This document shows positions 20,696 to 31,626 of a stretch of 64,000 nucleotides of DNA, piece after piece. Location of the stretch: assembly GCA_015178975.1 (NCBI GenBank), contig WHVD01000012.1, positions 558,001 to 622,000 of the forward strand, in the 5' to 3' direction. Position 1 is the first letter of the stretch. Each line of letters begins with the position of its first letter. Source of the stretch: Hysterangium stoloniferum. Taxonomy: Eukaryota; Basidiomycota; Agaricomycetes; Hysterangiales; Hysterangiaceae. A program made the translations under genes and the position numbers. Under the pieces are notes generated by a model, which saw nothing but the letters and a program-made list of their open reading frames with translations, was not told where the DNA came from and searched no databases.

Positions 20696-22449
20696 TGTTA
20701 TGTATTTTTAAAGGTTTTTCCTATTTTTCGCAATTTCCCCAAAACGAATTCTTAACAAAAGCTGTTAAAATGTACTTATATCGCGATTATAAAATTCTAC
20801 AATATTCTCTTGATTTATATTGAATTTATGCAATTTACTTTGTATTTTTATCTTATAAATTGAGGGAGCTACGAAATTTCTACTTTTTATTCTTTTTTAA
20901 CTATATATCGTCACAACAAGTGACCGGTCGTCACAACAAGTGACCGGTCGTCACAACAAGTGACCGGTCGTCACAACAAGTGACCGGTCGTCACAATAAG
21001 TGACCGTCGTCACAATAAGTGACCGTCGTCACAATAAGTGACCGTCGTCACAATAAGTGACCGTCGTCACAATAAGTGACCATCGTCACAATAAGTGACC
21101 GTCGTCACAATAAGTGACCGTCGTCACAATAAGTGACCGTCGTCACAATAAGTGACCGTCGTCACAATAAGTGACCGTCGTCACAATCAGTGACCGTCGT
21201 CACAATCAGTGACCGTCGTCACAATCAGTGACCGTCGTCACAAGGGCGCGCGACAGTCACAAGGGCGCGCGACAGTCACAAGGGCGCGCGACAGTCACAA
21301 GGCGCGACAGGTGTCACACGCGCACTAGCGCGGGAATATTATGTCATACATTATGTCATTTGGGAATATTAAGTCATATATTATGTCATTATATATGCTA
21401 CAGTAGAGAATGGTGGAAATGTCTAAAACATTCCAAGTAAAATAGCTAAAATAGGATAGAAATAAAGTTCAATATGTCTCTAAATGTCTCACATCTCAGT
21501 GTATATAAGGAGCTCTGCTCCAGCCATGAAATATAACCAATTTTATCAACCCATTTACACCACATCTGTGTGTCACTGCAGCAAGCAGCCTAATCCACCC
21601 CAATGGGCAGTTGGACATCTAATTCCACTTCTATCAGAGCTGTTTGAAACCCTTGCCACCTCTATCAGAGTTGTTGGCCCAATCAGATCCCTTGGCACCT
21701 CAATCTGAGTTATTGACTGATCTTTGTTCCCCCTGTCACCTCAATCTGAGTTGTTGACTTTTGTTCCCCCTTGCCACCACTTAATTGAGTAGCTGGCTTT
21801 ATTACTTTTTCTAAATTCTATTTAAGTTGTTGGAATCCGTTGCCACCTTGGTTAGAGTTGTTGGCTATCAATCAAGTAATAAATAAATTGTTTGTTTGAT
21901 TGTTTGAAATTAGAATATAATTCTAATTTCTCCTGGTTTGGCTTATAGTTAAATACTGAGAATATTCTTGCAGAATCATTAAGACTACATTAAGATCCTG
22001 ATAAGTTAGTATCACAGTAGACCTTGTAGGTTAGTGTAAATAAAGCATATATTAGCCAAATAGTGTTTTATTCTATATCTAATCTTTTGACCTGTTTATA
22101 AATATTTTTACTGTTTGATAAATAGTATAAAATATATATAAACTAGCTAGCATTGAAGTTAAATCTAGCTTTGGAATCAGTAAATTGTTATTCTTATTTT
22201 AGTAGTTGTTATCACAGAAAAAGAACAAGCTTGCACAAGCAGCTCTCAAAACCTTCTTTGCGAAGTAGGGTGCATATATTTAAGCAAACTCTTGACTTCA
22301 GGGGTTCTAAGTCTATTAAAGGCTGCCACTGATTAATATCAAATACTTAAATTATTTTACCTTGTAGTGAATTGAGTATTGCATACTTTGATAGAGTATT
22401 GGACTCCTTTTTCCAGAAAATAATATTAAAATAAGGGTAATACATTACA
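20696..22449 (+). mobile_element. Solo LTR (family E) with internal minisatellite, TSD gcctg
   Basis: It is 1754 bp with ends TGTTATGTAT / ATACATTACA, flanked by gcctg at 20691-20695 and 22450-22454. It has no ORF of note. A strong TATA box (gtatataaggag, 21498-21509) is shared with the relative at 53399-54752. Orientation is set by that TATA box. It could be a solo LTR or a non-autonomous LTR-like element. Confidence 0.85.
20909..21310 (+). repeat. Minisatellite of GTCAC-N5-GTGAC dyads in LTR-E
   Basis: There are seventeen head-to-tail units to 21235: four of 20 bp with spacer aacaa, ten of 19 bp with spacer aataa, three with spacer aatca. Each unit has the perfect inverted pair GTCAC/GTGAC. 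Four degenerate units of another type (gtcacaagggcgcgcgaca) follow to about 21310. They lie some 200-600 bp upstream of the LTR TATA box. Confidence 0.95.
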
Positions 22450-22645
22450 GCCTGACACTTGACTTAACCTTCGGACCCGATCGGTATCTCGCCAAAAGGT
22501 ACTCCTTAGGATTAGTCTTTGCCTGTCCGAAATTCAAGGACACCCTACGGATATTTGCAAGGGTGCAGCACATAAGCTGAAGCCAAGTCCTTCCGATCGG
22601 TCCCTGTCGGCCACCGACATTAGTCAGTTTTCAGTTCTTAACAGT

Positions 22646-22656
22646 ATATTCTGATT
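22646..22656 (+). other. Candidate self-priming PBS of gypsy-C
   Basis: ATATTCTGATT begins 2 nt (gt) past the 5' LTR end and is the exact reverse complement of AATCAGAATAT at 20580-20590. No TGG tRNA-type site is present here. Confidence 0.72.
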
Positions 22657-22681
22657 TCACACTCGCATTTTCCATTTAATC

Positions 22682-23132
22682 ATGCCTCCGAGAAAAAATG
22701 CCAAGCCAAGCGGCGAAGCAGAATCTTCCACTCTCAAGTCTCCTTTCCTGTATACAGCCCGAGCTACTCAGAGAACCCCACTACCAGAAACCTCTGAAGA
22801 ATCTCACTTCGTGGAAATTACCGGCCATGCTGAAGAAGTAACTGAAGCAACCGAATCCGAAGCAGCTGAAGAGATTAACAATCAACCAGTTCCGGAACAC
22901 GAACCCGAGGATGGTGACCAACCTCAGGCTAGTGGTTCCAAGAAGTCCACGAAAAAGAAACTGGCTCTTGACCCTGAAGAGACATGGGAATTGTTCTCAG
23001 GTACTCTAGGATCCCTTAACGAATTCCTTAAAAGCAATATCAAGGAAAAGGAACCTGGGCAAATCTGAGTCAACAAACCCGAACCATTCACTGGCACAAA
23101 CCCGAAGAAATTGCTGACATTTCTTATGCAAT
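22682..23132 (+). pseudogene. Gypsy-C gag, N-terminal part
   Basis: It starts MPPRKNAKPSGEAESS and holds an acidic segment and a KKSTKKK stretch. After a TGA at 23066 it continues in frame as VNKPEPFTGTNPKKLLTFLMQC, equal to KEPEPFTGKDPKKLKNFLLQC in gypsy-B2. At about 23132 the sense-strand gag stops and the following 870 bp are inverted. Confidence 0.88.
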
Positions 23133-24002
23133 GTTACCGCACGGAATCCAGAGAGTTGCTTAATCTTTTTTCGACTCGGCAGCCAGCTTGGCCGGTTGTG
23201 AAGTAATGGCCGTATTGGCCGATCGGGCTTTTGTGGCCTTTGGGCATGCAGTGACTCGGTGTCCAGGATCTGTGCACAACAAACAAAGGTTGTTGTCCAT
23301 TCGGCGTTGCTTTTCCTGTGGTAGGAGCTTGCCATCGGAGCTGAGTTTGCCAGTTAAGTTGGGTTTGTCTTTGTCTTGAGACTTATTCGACTGTTTACCC
23401 TTGCCTTTTTTGTCGTTAGCCCCTTTGTTTTCGGACTTCTTATCAGAGGTCGAGTTGCCACTGTTGTTGGTGTTTTGATTACCAGACTTGTTGGCATTCT
23501 TATTGTCCAACAATTTCTTGTCCGAGGGGTTTTCACAACTAATTTCCGAACGTCGTTCCCAGTATCAGGCGTCTGCGTTTTGGGCTTTCAGATGCATGAG
23601 AGGGAGGGTCTTCAGCTTGCCGGTCTCTCCTTTGGAAACTTCATCTTTGAGGCGAGATGGAAGGCCGGAGTAAAACTGGTAACGGAGGGCCGAATTGCCC
23701 CAGTCGCAACGTGCGGCGAGGTTGTTGAACTGGATGATGTAATCGGTGATGTGCTGGGTGTCTTTCATTTTGAGATTAGAAAGCGCGGTTTTGGCATCAC
23801 CGGTTTGGTCATAGGGACCGAAGTTGGTTTCGAGTTCCTCAACAAAGGTATCCCAATCGTGAAGCCAATCGGGGTCTTCGGAGGTGAGGCCAGAGAATGC
23901 GGGTTCAAACCAGGCTGCTGCGGAATCCTTAAGGTATGAGAGTGCAAAGTTTACCTTTCAGTCATCTGTTGCGAATGCAGCTGGGCAGTCCCGAAAGTTG
24001 AG
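23133..24002 (-). pseudogene. Inverted gag segment of gypsy-C
   Basis: On the minus strand it encodes the middle and end of gag: KVNFALSYLKDSAAAWFEPAF, ITDYIIQFNNLAARCDWG, FYSGLPSRLKDEV, and the zinc knuckle CLLCTDPGHRVTAC, ending SKKD plus TAA. This is the segment that should follow LLQC in sense orientation. Both edges fall at equivalent gag and post-gag positions, so it is an inversion inside the element and not a separate insertion. One TGA is seen near the start (TDD-stop-KVNF). Confidence 0.9.
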
Positions 24003-25165
24003 TAGTAAACTACTCGACCCTTTACACATATGGCCTACTCAAACAATTACCGATACCGGAAAAACCTTGGAACTCGATTTCTATGGATTTCATCAAGCAC
24101 CTACCGGCATCTGAAGGTCACACAGCAATCCTAGTTGTTGTGGATCGGCTCACAAAACAAAGTATTTTCATTCCAACATATGACACGATAACGTCTGTAC
24201 AGTTAGCTGAATTATTCGTCACCCATGTATTTTCCAAGCATGGCGTTCCATCGCATGTCACATCCGATCACGGATCCGAGTTTGTCTCTCACTTCTTTAG
24301 GTCACTTGGGAAAGCACTAGACATGAAGCTACATTTCACTTTGGGCTATCACCCAGAAGGCGATGGCCAAACCGAACGCATGAATCAAACCTTGGAACAA
24401 TACATCCATGTCTATTGCAACTATCAACAAGACAATTGGAAATCACTACTACTGCTAGCCGAATTCGCATATAACAACGCACCAAATGCCACTACTGGCA
24501 TTTCGCCTTTCTTTGCAAATAAAGGCTACAACCCCAACATCACAATCCACCCGGAACGCGATCTCGCATCCATCCATGCTCAAGACTTTGTTATAAACCT
24601 TGACGAGCTACATCAAGAACTTTGTAAAACTATCGCAATGGCTCAAGAACGATACCAACAGTCTGCGGATAAGAACCGACTTCCACCTCCTGACTTCAAG
24701 ATTGGAGACCGAGTATTCGTTAAAGCCGAGTTTTTCAAAACTACTAGATCTTCTAAGAAGCTCTCTGAAAAATATTTAGGTCCTTTTGAAGTTATAGCAC
24801 AAGCCGGCACGCTTTCATGGACGCTTCGGCTCCCCAACAACATGCGTGCAGTACACCCGGTATTTCATGTATCTATGTTAGAACCTTGTGTTGCTAACAG
24901 TATACCGGATCACATACAACCACCACCTCCACCCATGATTATTGATGGGGAACCCAAATTTGAGATATCAGAGATCCTAGACTCAAAAATCGACAATTGC
25001 CGACGCTCATGCAAATTACTTATTTGGTTAAATGGGCTGGCTATGAAGGTACAGATGAAGAAACTTCATGGATCCTAGCTACCGAGCTCGGTAATGCCTC
25101 GGAAATCGTTTTAGGGTTTCACCAAGCTTATCTGAACAAACCCGGTCCTCTCAATTCTTTATAAG
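24003..25165 (+). pseudogene. Gypsy-C integrase and chromodomain
   Basis: After a junction that deletes protease, RT and RNase H, the frame reads MDFIKHLPASEGHTAILVVV, HVFSKHGVPSHVTSDHGSEF and YHPEGDGQTERMNQTLEQ. These are the integrase core, with catalytic D in VVVDRL, D in TSDHGSEF and E in GQTERMN. GPFEVIAQAG and the chromodomain start EILDSKIDNC follow. Near 25018 one base is missing compared with gypsy-B, so YLVKWAGYEG is out of frame. The end is KPGPLNSL plus TAA at about 25163. Confidence 0.92.
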
Positions 25166-25264
25166 CCTATCACACAGTATCCGACCTTTTCCCGACTATG
25201 CCTTATGTTATCATGCTATGATTTGTTTGTTTTAAAAAAAAGAAAACCGATATATTTCTAGTAT

Positions 25265-25756
25265 CTAAGTTTTGTCTTCTGCCAAACCCACCTTGGGGCT
25301 CGATGGCCCCGGTGCATCCTCCTTGTCCTCCTCTTCCTCTTCGTCATCGGACTCCAAAGGCATCGCAGCCTTACACTAAAATATAAGTCAGTAAAATCTG
25401 CAAAAACACCGGCCGGAGCTGACTCACCTTCCCCTCCCATTTCTTCTTCGCACCTCCTCTCGCGCCCGTTTGGCCTCGCACTGCTTTTTCTTCGCAAGCA
25501 CTGCATCCCAGTGCTTGCGCGTGGCCTCTTCCACCACCTGTTTCTTCTCCTCAGCCTCTATGGCCGCCAACTCCTCTCTCTCTTTCCGCTCCTCCTCTTC
25601 ACGTGCCTTCCGCTTTTCCTCGAGTACGCGATGGCGTTCCTGCGCGTTAGCTGGTAACTCGGGACCGACAAGGGAGTGACCGTTAACTGAACCAGGAAGG
25701 GTTTTGACCCTGAACCTATGGTCATGGTGGTCGAGGGAAGAGAAGTGGAAATTCAA
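25265..25756 (-). pseudogene. Antisense accessory gene of gypsy-C (coiled-coil part only)
   Basis: It starts MNFHFSSLDHHDHRF at 25756. A long charged helix follows (ERHRVLEEKRKAREEE ... AAIEAEEKKQVVEEA), then a frame slip near 25445, then WEGK before a GTGAGT donor (25427). The next exon is acidic (CKAAMPLESDD, EEEEDKEDAPGPSSPK) and is followed by GTGGGT. Junctions after EGK and after SPK are the same as in gypsy-B2, although the proteins are otherwise divergent. The third exon with the six-cysteine cluster is absent; read-through stops at 25265. A TATA-like motif is at 25776-25783. Confidence 0.7.
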
Positions 25757-25775
25757 GCACCAGGACCCCTTGAAT

Positions 25776-25783
25776 TTTTATAT
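25776..25783 (-). promoter_or_regulatory. TATA-like box of the antisense gene in gypsy-C
   Basis: The minus strand reads ATATAAAA about 20 nt upstream of the ATG at 25756. Role inferred from position and from the similar box in both gypsy-B copies. Confidence 0.45.
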
Positions 25784-25898
25784 GTAAATTTTTGCCGAGT
25801 CACATGATGTCTTGACACACCAAACCGTACCCGATGAGTTTTATGTATGGGATCTAGATTTTCGGCCTCCTTGGGATTTCGGCCAAATGGGGGGATAC

Positions 25899-26643
25899 TG
25901 TTACAACCGTGTCACAACCCTATCGGTCCCCAAGGTTATCACCACCTATTGACGATTCAACTTACTGTTCAAGTCACCACATTGGAGGCCATCGGCCCCC
26001 AAAGCTGACGTATGCTTTCACGGTGATCAAACCCCATTTACGCCCACGTCAAAATATACTCGTACTATCTGGTTAAACTTTTGATACGTCCCTTTTATTC
26101 TCATGATCCGTTCTATCCTATGTTTCACATATGTCTATCTATATTTGTAGTCCTCAAACTATTTCCTTTTTCCGTAAATCCACTCTCGGTTATCTCTTCG
26201 GCCCCCGAACTAATCATAAACTTCCTGTTCCTAGTCAAGCTTATTGTTAATACCATTTTCCGCCCTTCTCCCCATTAGTATTTTCTAGACACCTGCTACT
26301 TGTATATGAACCCACTGTAGTTGTAGTTACTAGGCAATCAGAATATTGACTCAGAATACCCTCTTACATCATCTGTAACAGTCTCATACTAGGAATCCCC
26401 TCATCCGCCTTCGCGTGCGCTCATCCACTCTCGGTCCCGACCCCCCTTGGCCCGACACTTGACTTAACCTTTGGACCCGATCGGTATCTCGCCGAAAGGT
26501 ACTCCTTAGGATTAGTCTTTGCCTGTCCGAAATTCAAGGACACCCTACGGATATTTGCGAGGGTGCAGCACATAAGCTGAAGCCAAGTCCTTCCGATCGG
26601 TCCCTGTCGGCCACTGACATTAGTCAGTTTTCAGTTCTTAACA
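25899..26643 (+). repeat. 3' LTR of gypsy-C
   Basis: It is 745 bp, TGTTACAACCG ... GTTCTTAACA, preceded by the polypurine tract aaatggggggatac. It includes AATCAGAATAT and the hairpin module (26561-26591). Many differences from the 5' LTR are CpG to TpG/CpA changes. Confidence 0.95.
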
Positions 26644-29394
26644 CATCCACATAATTTCACAAGCCACTTCTGAAAGCGCAATATATTCCGCTTCGGTGGA
26701 TGAAAGGGCAACTGTTGATTGCTTCCTTGAAGACCAAGATACCACTCCCAAACCTAAAAAAATTGCATATCCTCCTGTTGAATGTCTATCCTCTTGATCT
26801 CCTGCAAAATCGGCATCTGAATATCCATGCAAACAAAGTGCTTGTCCTCCCAATTGAAGCTTGAAATCACGAGTCATATATAAATATTGCAGGATGCGCT
26901 TAGCTAAGTTCCAATGCATTCTCATGGGATTTGATGAATATTAAGATAGTTTGTTAACAGAATATGCAATATCGGGACGTGATACTGTAGCTGTGAACAT
27001 CAAACTTCCGATAAGTTCGCGATAGGGCAATTTTTCAACTTCATTTCATTCTTCTTCAGTATCTGGACGAATAATAGAGGCGAAATCAATTCCAAGTGAT
27101 ATGGGAGTTCGAATTGGCTTGGAATTTTGTACGTTGAACTTCTTCGCTATATTTTCGATATATTCCCTCTGCGATATGAATGCTGATTTCGATTCAGCAT
27201 CTCGACGGATACTCGTTCCTAATATCCAATGAGCTTCGCCTTCACTCGAAATTCCAAATCGTTCATGGAATGCCCTTTCTAGATCTAGGAGTCGTTTTTC
27301 ATCACCTACGGCAGTTGCATCATCCACCCAAAATGCAACTACGGCCCAACTTCCATTGTCCCATATTTTGAAGAATGTAGCACTGTCAAAATCGGAACAG
27401 AACCAGGTGAGTTCTTTAACCATAAAATCATATAGTGTTTTTCTCCACTCATTGCCTCCCTGTTTTGTTCCATATAGAGCCTTCAATAACAGTAATACTA
27501 AATTCTCCTTTCCGGGTTCTTCAAACCCCTCCGGTTGTTGAACCCAAACCTTTTCTTTCATCATCCCATGTAAGTATGCCAATTTGACATCGAATTGACA
27601 TATAGCTGAATTTGTTATTGCTCCCAGTGCCAGTAAAATTTGGAACGTTTCCCACTTCATGACTGGTGTGTATGTTTCATTAAAATGTAATCCAGTAATT
27701 TGACTAAATCCTTTTACGATGATTCGTACTTTCCTCTTTATTAGTTCACTGTTCTTGTACGATCCACGACACACCGTTCCAGTTTTTAAAACACGTGTTC
27801 CTGGTGGTGGTTCTTCAGGTGCACCGAATACATTATGTTCTACCATATTCTTCCACTCTGCCTGCCTAGCTTCTTCCCAAGCTAATCCTTCATCTCCTGG
27901 TATATTCAATGCCTCCTCTATCGTCGGATTGCCCAATGTCGAGAAAACAACTGGTACATTAGAATCTTCTAATTCTTTTTCTTCGACTGACAATGAACTT
28001 TGAATTCCTTCCTGCACTTTACCAGATCTTGTTATTCCACGAGGATAGTCAGGTACGTTTGACACTAATTGAGATTCTTCCCTCATTGTAGTCTCCTCTT
28101 TCTCTTCGATAGGTCAAGGACGAGGTGGGATACAGATCGTGAGTCTAGGCTGAGGCTCTTTCTCGGGTTGTATTGGAGGTACACTATTTATATTCCTGAA
28201 TTGACCTTTGTCTCCATAAGGCACCAGTGATGGTAATGTCATCACATCTTCGTGGAATATCGCATCTCATACCTTTTCAATCCTCCTCATTCCAGGAAAC
28301 CACACTAAATATCCAGATGAATATGGTTCATACCCAACCATATAACCCATCTTTGAACGTGAGTCCCACTTCTGATGTCTTTGCTTAGGAACTGCAACGC
28401 TAACTGGACTTCCAAATATGCACAGATGTGCTAAATCTGGCTTTTCACCAGTTATGCGTTCAAGAGGCGTATGTCCATTGTTTGCACGTGATGGACTCCT
28501 ATTCCTCAAATATGCCATCATTTTGACCGCGATCGACCACAAGAATTTGGGGAGTTTTGATGTGTATAGTAAGTTTAAGTTTCATGCTCCTTCTGCTATT
28601 TTCATCGCATATAACATTGTTCTTGCCCCTTCAGTAATGATGCGTATACCTCTTTCTGCAACACCATTTTGCTGCGGCATATATGGCACCGAGGTAAATA
28701 AAGCTATGCCTTTCGATAACAGATAACTTCTAAATTCCAAATTTATTAGCTCAGTTCCATTATCCATCATAACTCCTTGGACCCTCGTATTGAATAACAT
28801 CTCCAGTTGAGTTATATATTCTTGTATTTTGCGCACTGCTTCCAGCTTGCTTGCTAATGTTTCAACCCATACAGCACGGGAGAAGTCGTCAACAACAATA
28901 ATGAAATAACACTTTTTGTCGAAACTTATCACTTCCATAGGTCCAGCTAAATCCATATGGAGTAATTCTCCCAATTTCGTCGCTCTGGTACGTCCAGTTT
29001 TGAATGGGTTTCTGCGCTGTTTACCTTCAATACATGCAATGCAGTCAGCTTCGAAACCTTCAATTTCTTCAATCTCCATTCCAGTCGCAAAATGTCGTGC
29101 AAGATTCCTAATAGCATTCATGCTCAAATGCCCCAAACGCTGATGCCATTTCATAATATTGCATGTCAAATTCGCGGAAAACATCATAGGTACATCTTCC
29201 AACCTACTTTGTAGTTCATCTTCTGATAAATTCATATATTCGCATAGTGGCGGTGACACGAAGATCATATCCAGCTGGAAAGGGTATGCATTACCCCTCT
29301 CATTCGCCTCAATCAGTGTACGGCCTGACGAATCGACAATTGTAGAACCTGTTTTGCTCAACATAACGTGATATCCATCTTTGAAAAACTGCAT
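26644..29394 (-). pseudogene. Copia-1 pol: integrase, RT, RNase H (broken)
   Basis: Read leftward. Integrase: zinc-binding H/C region WHQRLGHLS ... CIACIEGK, catalytic motifs HMDLAGP, MMDNGTEL and NGVAERG. A frame change lies near 28560. RLMGYMVGYEPYSSGYL-type region. RT: RKVRIIVKGFSQITG, QFDVKLAYLHGMMKEKV, and FWVDDA as the YVDD-type site. RNase H: GYSDADFAGDQEDRHSTGGY, VVSWSSRKQSTVALSSTEAEY, ending EIMWM at the gypsy-C insertion. In-frame stops near 28265, 28110 and 26940; the first two can be read as CGA to TGA. Confidence 0.92.
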
Positions 29395-29431
29395 GGGATT
29401 AAGGAGTCACACCTTAACTTCTGGAGTCCAT

Positions 29432-30550
29432 TCAACATTGGGAATTTTGCCTATACATAAACTCCACACCATGTTTTTTAACCTTGAAACACAATGTTCC
29501 AATACCTCTGGCATGAATATAAGTGCCATTTGCCATTTGGATTTTCTTTGGATTTTTATATGCCATAAAATCATGTAAGTCACACATACTCGGCACATAA
29601 TGTCCTGATATTGCGGAATCCAGGAAATATTTATGTGACACACTCTCCTTGCTCAAGAAAAATGTGGATTTGATGGCAGTAAACATTCCCCTACTTGCAA
29701 CTGAGGGAGATGGCGTATTTCCAGATGAGTCGTTACTTTGAGCATATCGCTGCTTTCTCTTAGGACAATCGCTTGCCCAATGCGACAAATCCCCACATTC
29801 AAAACAACCAGATTGTGGAGTACTCCTCCTGATCTGTGTTCCTCGTGGAATGGCGGCACAACTGTGACCCCTATTACGATACACTCCTCGCTGCGTACTG
29901 ATTCCCCTCTGGGGGCAAAATGTGGAACCTTCACCATAGCCTGGATGTATTTCCTTTCGAATCTCAACTTGATGCAGTTTATTAACTACTTCTTCGACAG
30001 TATCAATGTCATAATCAATTATTGTTGACATTATATTGAAATCCTCAGGTAGCATACTCATGAATAGGCTGAGATAGTCAGCATATGTGATGGCATGACC
30101 AGCCTCCAACAATTTAAGTCTGATGGAGTCCATTTGGGATTTATATTTGATAATTCCTGTCCTGTTGTAATGCATACAAATGAGTTCGGAAAGTAGCGTC
30201 GCACGACTATTGGCCAATTGCGTTCTGTAAGTTGTCTTCAAAGTTTCCCATGCATTGACTGGATTACTATCCACCATTATAGCCACCCTGGGCTCGTCTT
30301 CAATGCGGAGCATTATCTTGCTGTAGGCCCTCTTCTTTCGAAGTTCCCAGGCCTCTTCGATCTCAAGTTCCTCCATTGTTGGAACCTTCACATCTGTGTG
30401 GATAGGATCCACCAGTTCTCCAGTTACAACCTTCCATTGATTCAAAGACTCCAGCATGGTTTTCATACTCGCGCTCCAAGTAAAATAATTGTCTTTGTGT
30501 AACTTTGGAAAAACTTGGTAAGCACTCCCAGTGCTTATTTCATAATTCAT
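29432..30550 (-). CDS. Copia-1 gag (with start of protease)
   Basis: An open frame of 372 residues starts MNYEISTGSAYQVFPKLHKD. It has the copia gag core (FTWSASMKTMLESLNQW; KTTYRTQLANSRATLLSEL) and the zinc knuckle CFECGDLSHWASDC. The frame then enters the protease, where the expected DSGAS motif reads DSAIS in FLDSAISGHYV, so protease activity is probably lost. Stops at 29432 before the integrase frame. Confidence 0.9.
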   Translation of the reverse strand: MNYEISTGSAYQVFPKLHKDNYFTWSASMKTMLESLNQWKVVTGELVDPIHTDVKVPTMEELEIEEAWELRKKRAYSKIMLRIEDEPRVAIMVDSNPVNAWETLKTTYRTQLANSRATLLSELICMHYNRTGIIKYKSQMDSIRLKLLEAGHAITYADYLSLFMSMLPEDFNIMSTIIDYDIDTVEEVVNKLHQVEIRKEIHPGYGEGSTFCPQRGISTQRGVYRNRGHSCAAIPRGTQIRRSTPQSGCFECGDLSHWASDCPKRKQRYAQSNDSSGNTPSPSVASRGMFTAIKSTFFLSKESVSHKYFLDSAISGHYVPSMCDLHDFMAYKNPKKIQMANGTYIHARGIGTLCFKVKKHGVEFMYRQNSQC

Positions 30551-30638
30551 AATTTTGTCCAGGGTAATCGTTTCAGCAATTCATTAGGATGGCTTGTTAA
30601 TTGTTTGCTATCAATATAAAGAGCCGGGGCCCATAACC

Positions 30639-30931
30639 TAAAAACGTTTAAGTATCTCAGCGATTAAACATTTGCTGTATTATACAATACCTAAAGACAT
30701 TTAAGTACTATATACATAGATAAGTTTTGTTTCGTGAGAGGCAATAAATATATCACTTACTCTCAGCGATTAAATGTTCACTGAGAGATTCCCTAGCTAT
30801 ACTATGCATATACGTATAATAGTACATTTGAGAGGAGATTGAACAATATGATGCATTGCGTCTTTTCGAGACATTTTGTCTCACCTTTTTCATACGCGAG
30901 CTTACTTCTGCAATACTCGTTATACCTAATA
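30639..30931 (-). repeat. 5' LTR of copia-1
   Basis: It is 293 bp and matches 16141-16429. The outer end is next to the TSD copy cattg (30932-30936). Confidence 0.93.
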
Positions 30932-30936
30932 CATTG

Positions 30937-31626
30937 TTCCACCTCTTTTGCATTGAAACTTCTAGAATGTCACATCCTTGAAATCCTGGAGCTGGGATAA
31001 CATCACCATTCAATTCTGTCTTTGCTACTTCCAAAAGGAGGAGCTCCAAAACTTGTGAAGACAGCCAAAGCCAGTCTTTATCACTGACCTTCTCAAACCT
31101 TGACGAGTTCCAAAAACCCCACGTATCATTTCATCTCGACGTTCAGCACATCTAGGTCAACTCCCACTAGATCTGCCATCAAGAAGGAACATGAAGAGGT
31201 GGAAATACCTCCTGAACTGGGGTTGACAGACATTATGCCATGCCTTGCATGTACCCTTTTAGGGTCTGCTGAGCAGTGAATGAAATAACCCTCAAGGGTG
31301 ACACAATACAGTTACAGCAGTATATTGTAAATCACGAATATATAAATTACATTATGGCATTGTTACTACTAAAAATCAGTACATTTTCAAAAAGGTACAA
31401 ATTGATCAATTGAGAACATTGTTTAGTGCAAGGGGAGGGTTCAGAGTAGGTATTGTGTTTGAAGTGGTGACACATGATGGATGACCACTATTTGAAATTT
31501 GAACAAGATGCCATTAAATTAAGAAGCACTGATTCAAAACATTTTTAATTCCATCAATCAACTAACTTCTACTTTGTTTAATTATTGCCCTATTGAGTTG
31601 AGACTGAAACCTAGTATTTCCTGATT
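30937..31626. other. Target-side flank of copia-1; no recognised gene
   Basis: The minus strand is open for about 40 codons up to the insertion site (EVAKTELNGDVIPAPGFQG), but I recognise no family. The rest is AT-rich without features. Confidence 0.4.

Larger units (their letters stand above)
16726..22643 (+). repeat. 5' LTR of gypsy-C, in three pieces
   Basis: The pieces are 16726-16945, 20357-20695 and 22455-22643, totalling about 748 bp against 745 bp for the 3' LTR. They are separated by copia-2 and by a solo LTR-E. The last piece carries the hairpin module (22561-22591). Confidence 0.94.
16726..26643 (+). mobile_element. Chromodomain Ty3/gypsy element gypsy-C, TSD catcc
   Basis: It begins TGTTATGACCG and ends GTTCTTAACA, between catcc at 16721-16725 and 26644-26648, inside the RNase H of copia-1. 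The 5' LTR is split in three by two later insertions. The interior carries a gag N-terminus, an inverted gag segment, an integrase with chromodomain, and an antisense accessory gene. Protease, RT and RNase H are deleted. Net of insertions it is about 4.7 kb. Confidence 0.95.
16141..30931 (-). mobile_element. Ty1/copia element copia-1 (minus), split by gypsy-C, TSD cattg
   Basis: The two LTRs (16141-16429 and 30639-30931) flank gag, protease, integrase, RT and RNase H in Ty1/copia order. The whole is bracketed by cattg at 16136-16140 and 30932-30936. Without the nested gypsy-C (16726-26643 plus one TSD) it is about 4.9 kb, a normal copia size. The polypurine stretch gaggaggag precedes the 3' LTR (minus sense). 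A candidate primer site, ggttatgggccc, follows the 5' LTR. Confidence 0.95.

Noticed and set aside
20909..21235. CRISPR-like direct repeats
   Set aside because: Units are directly abutting with no unique spacers, in a eukaryotic LTR.
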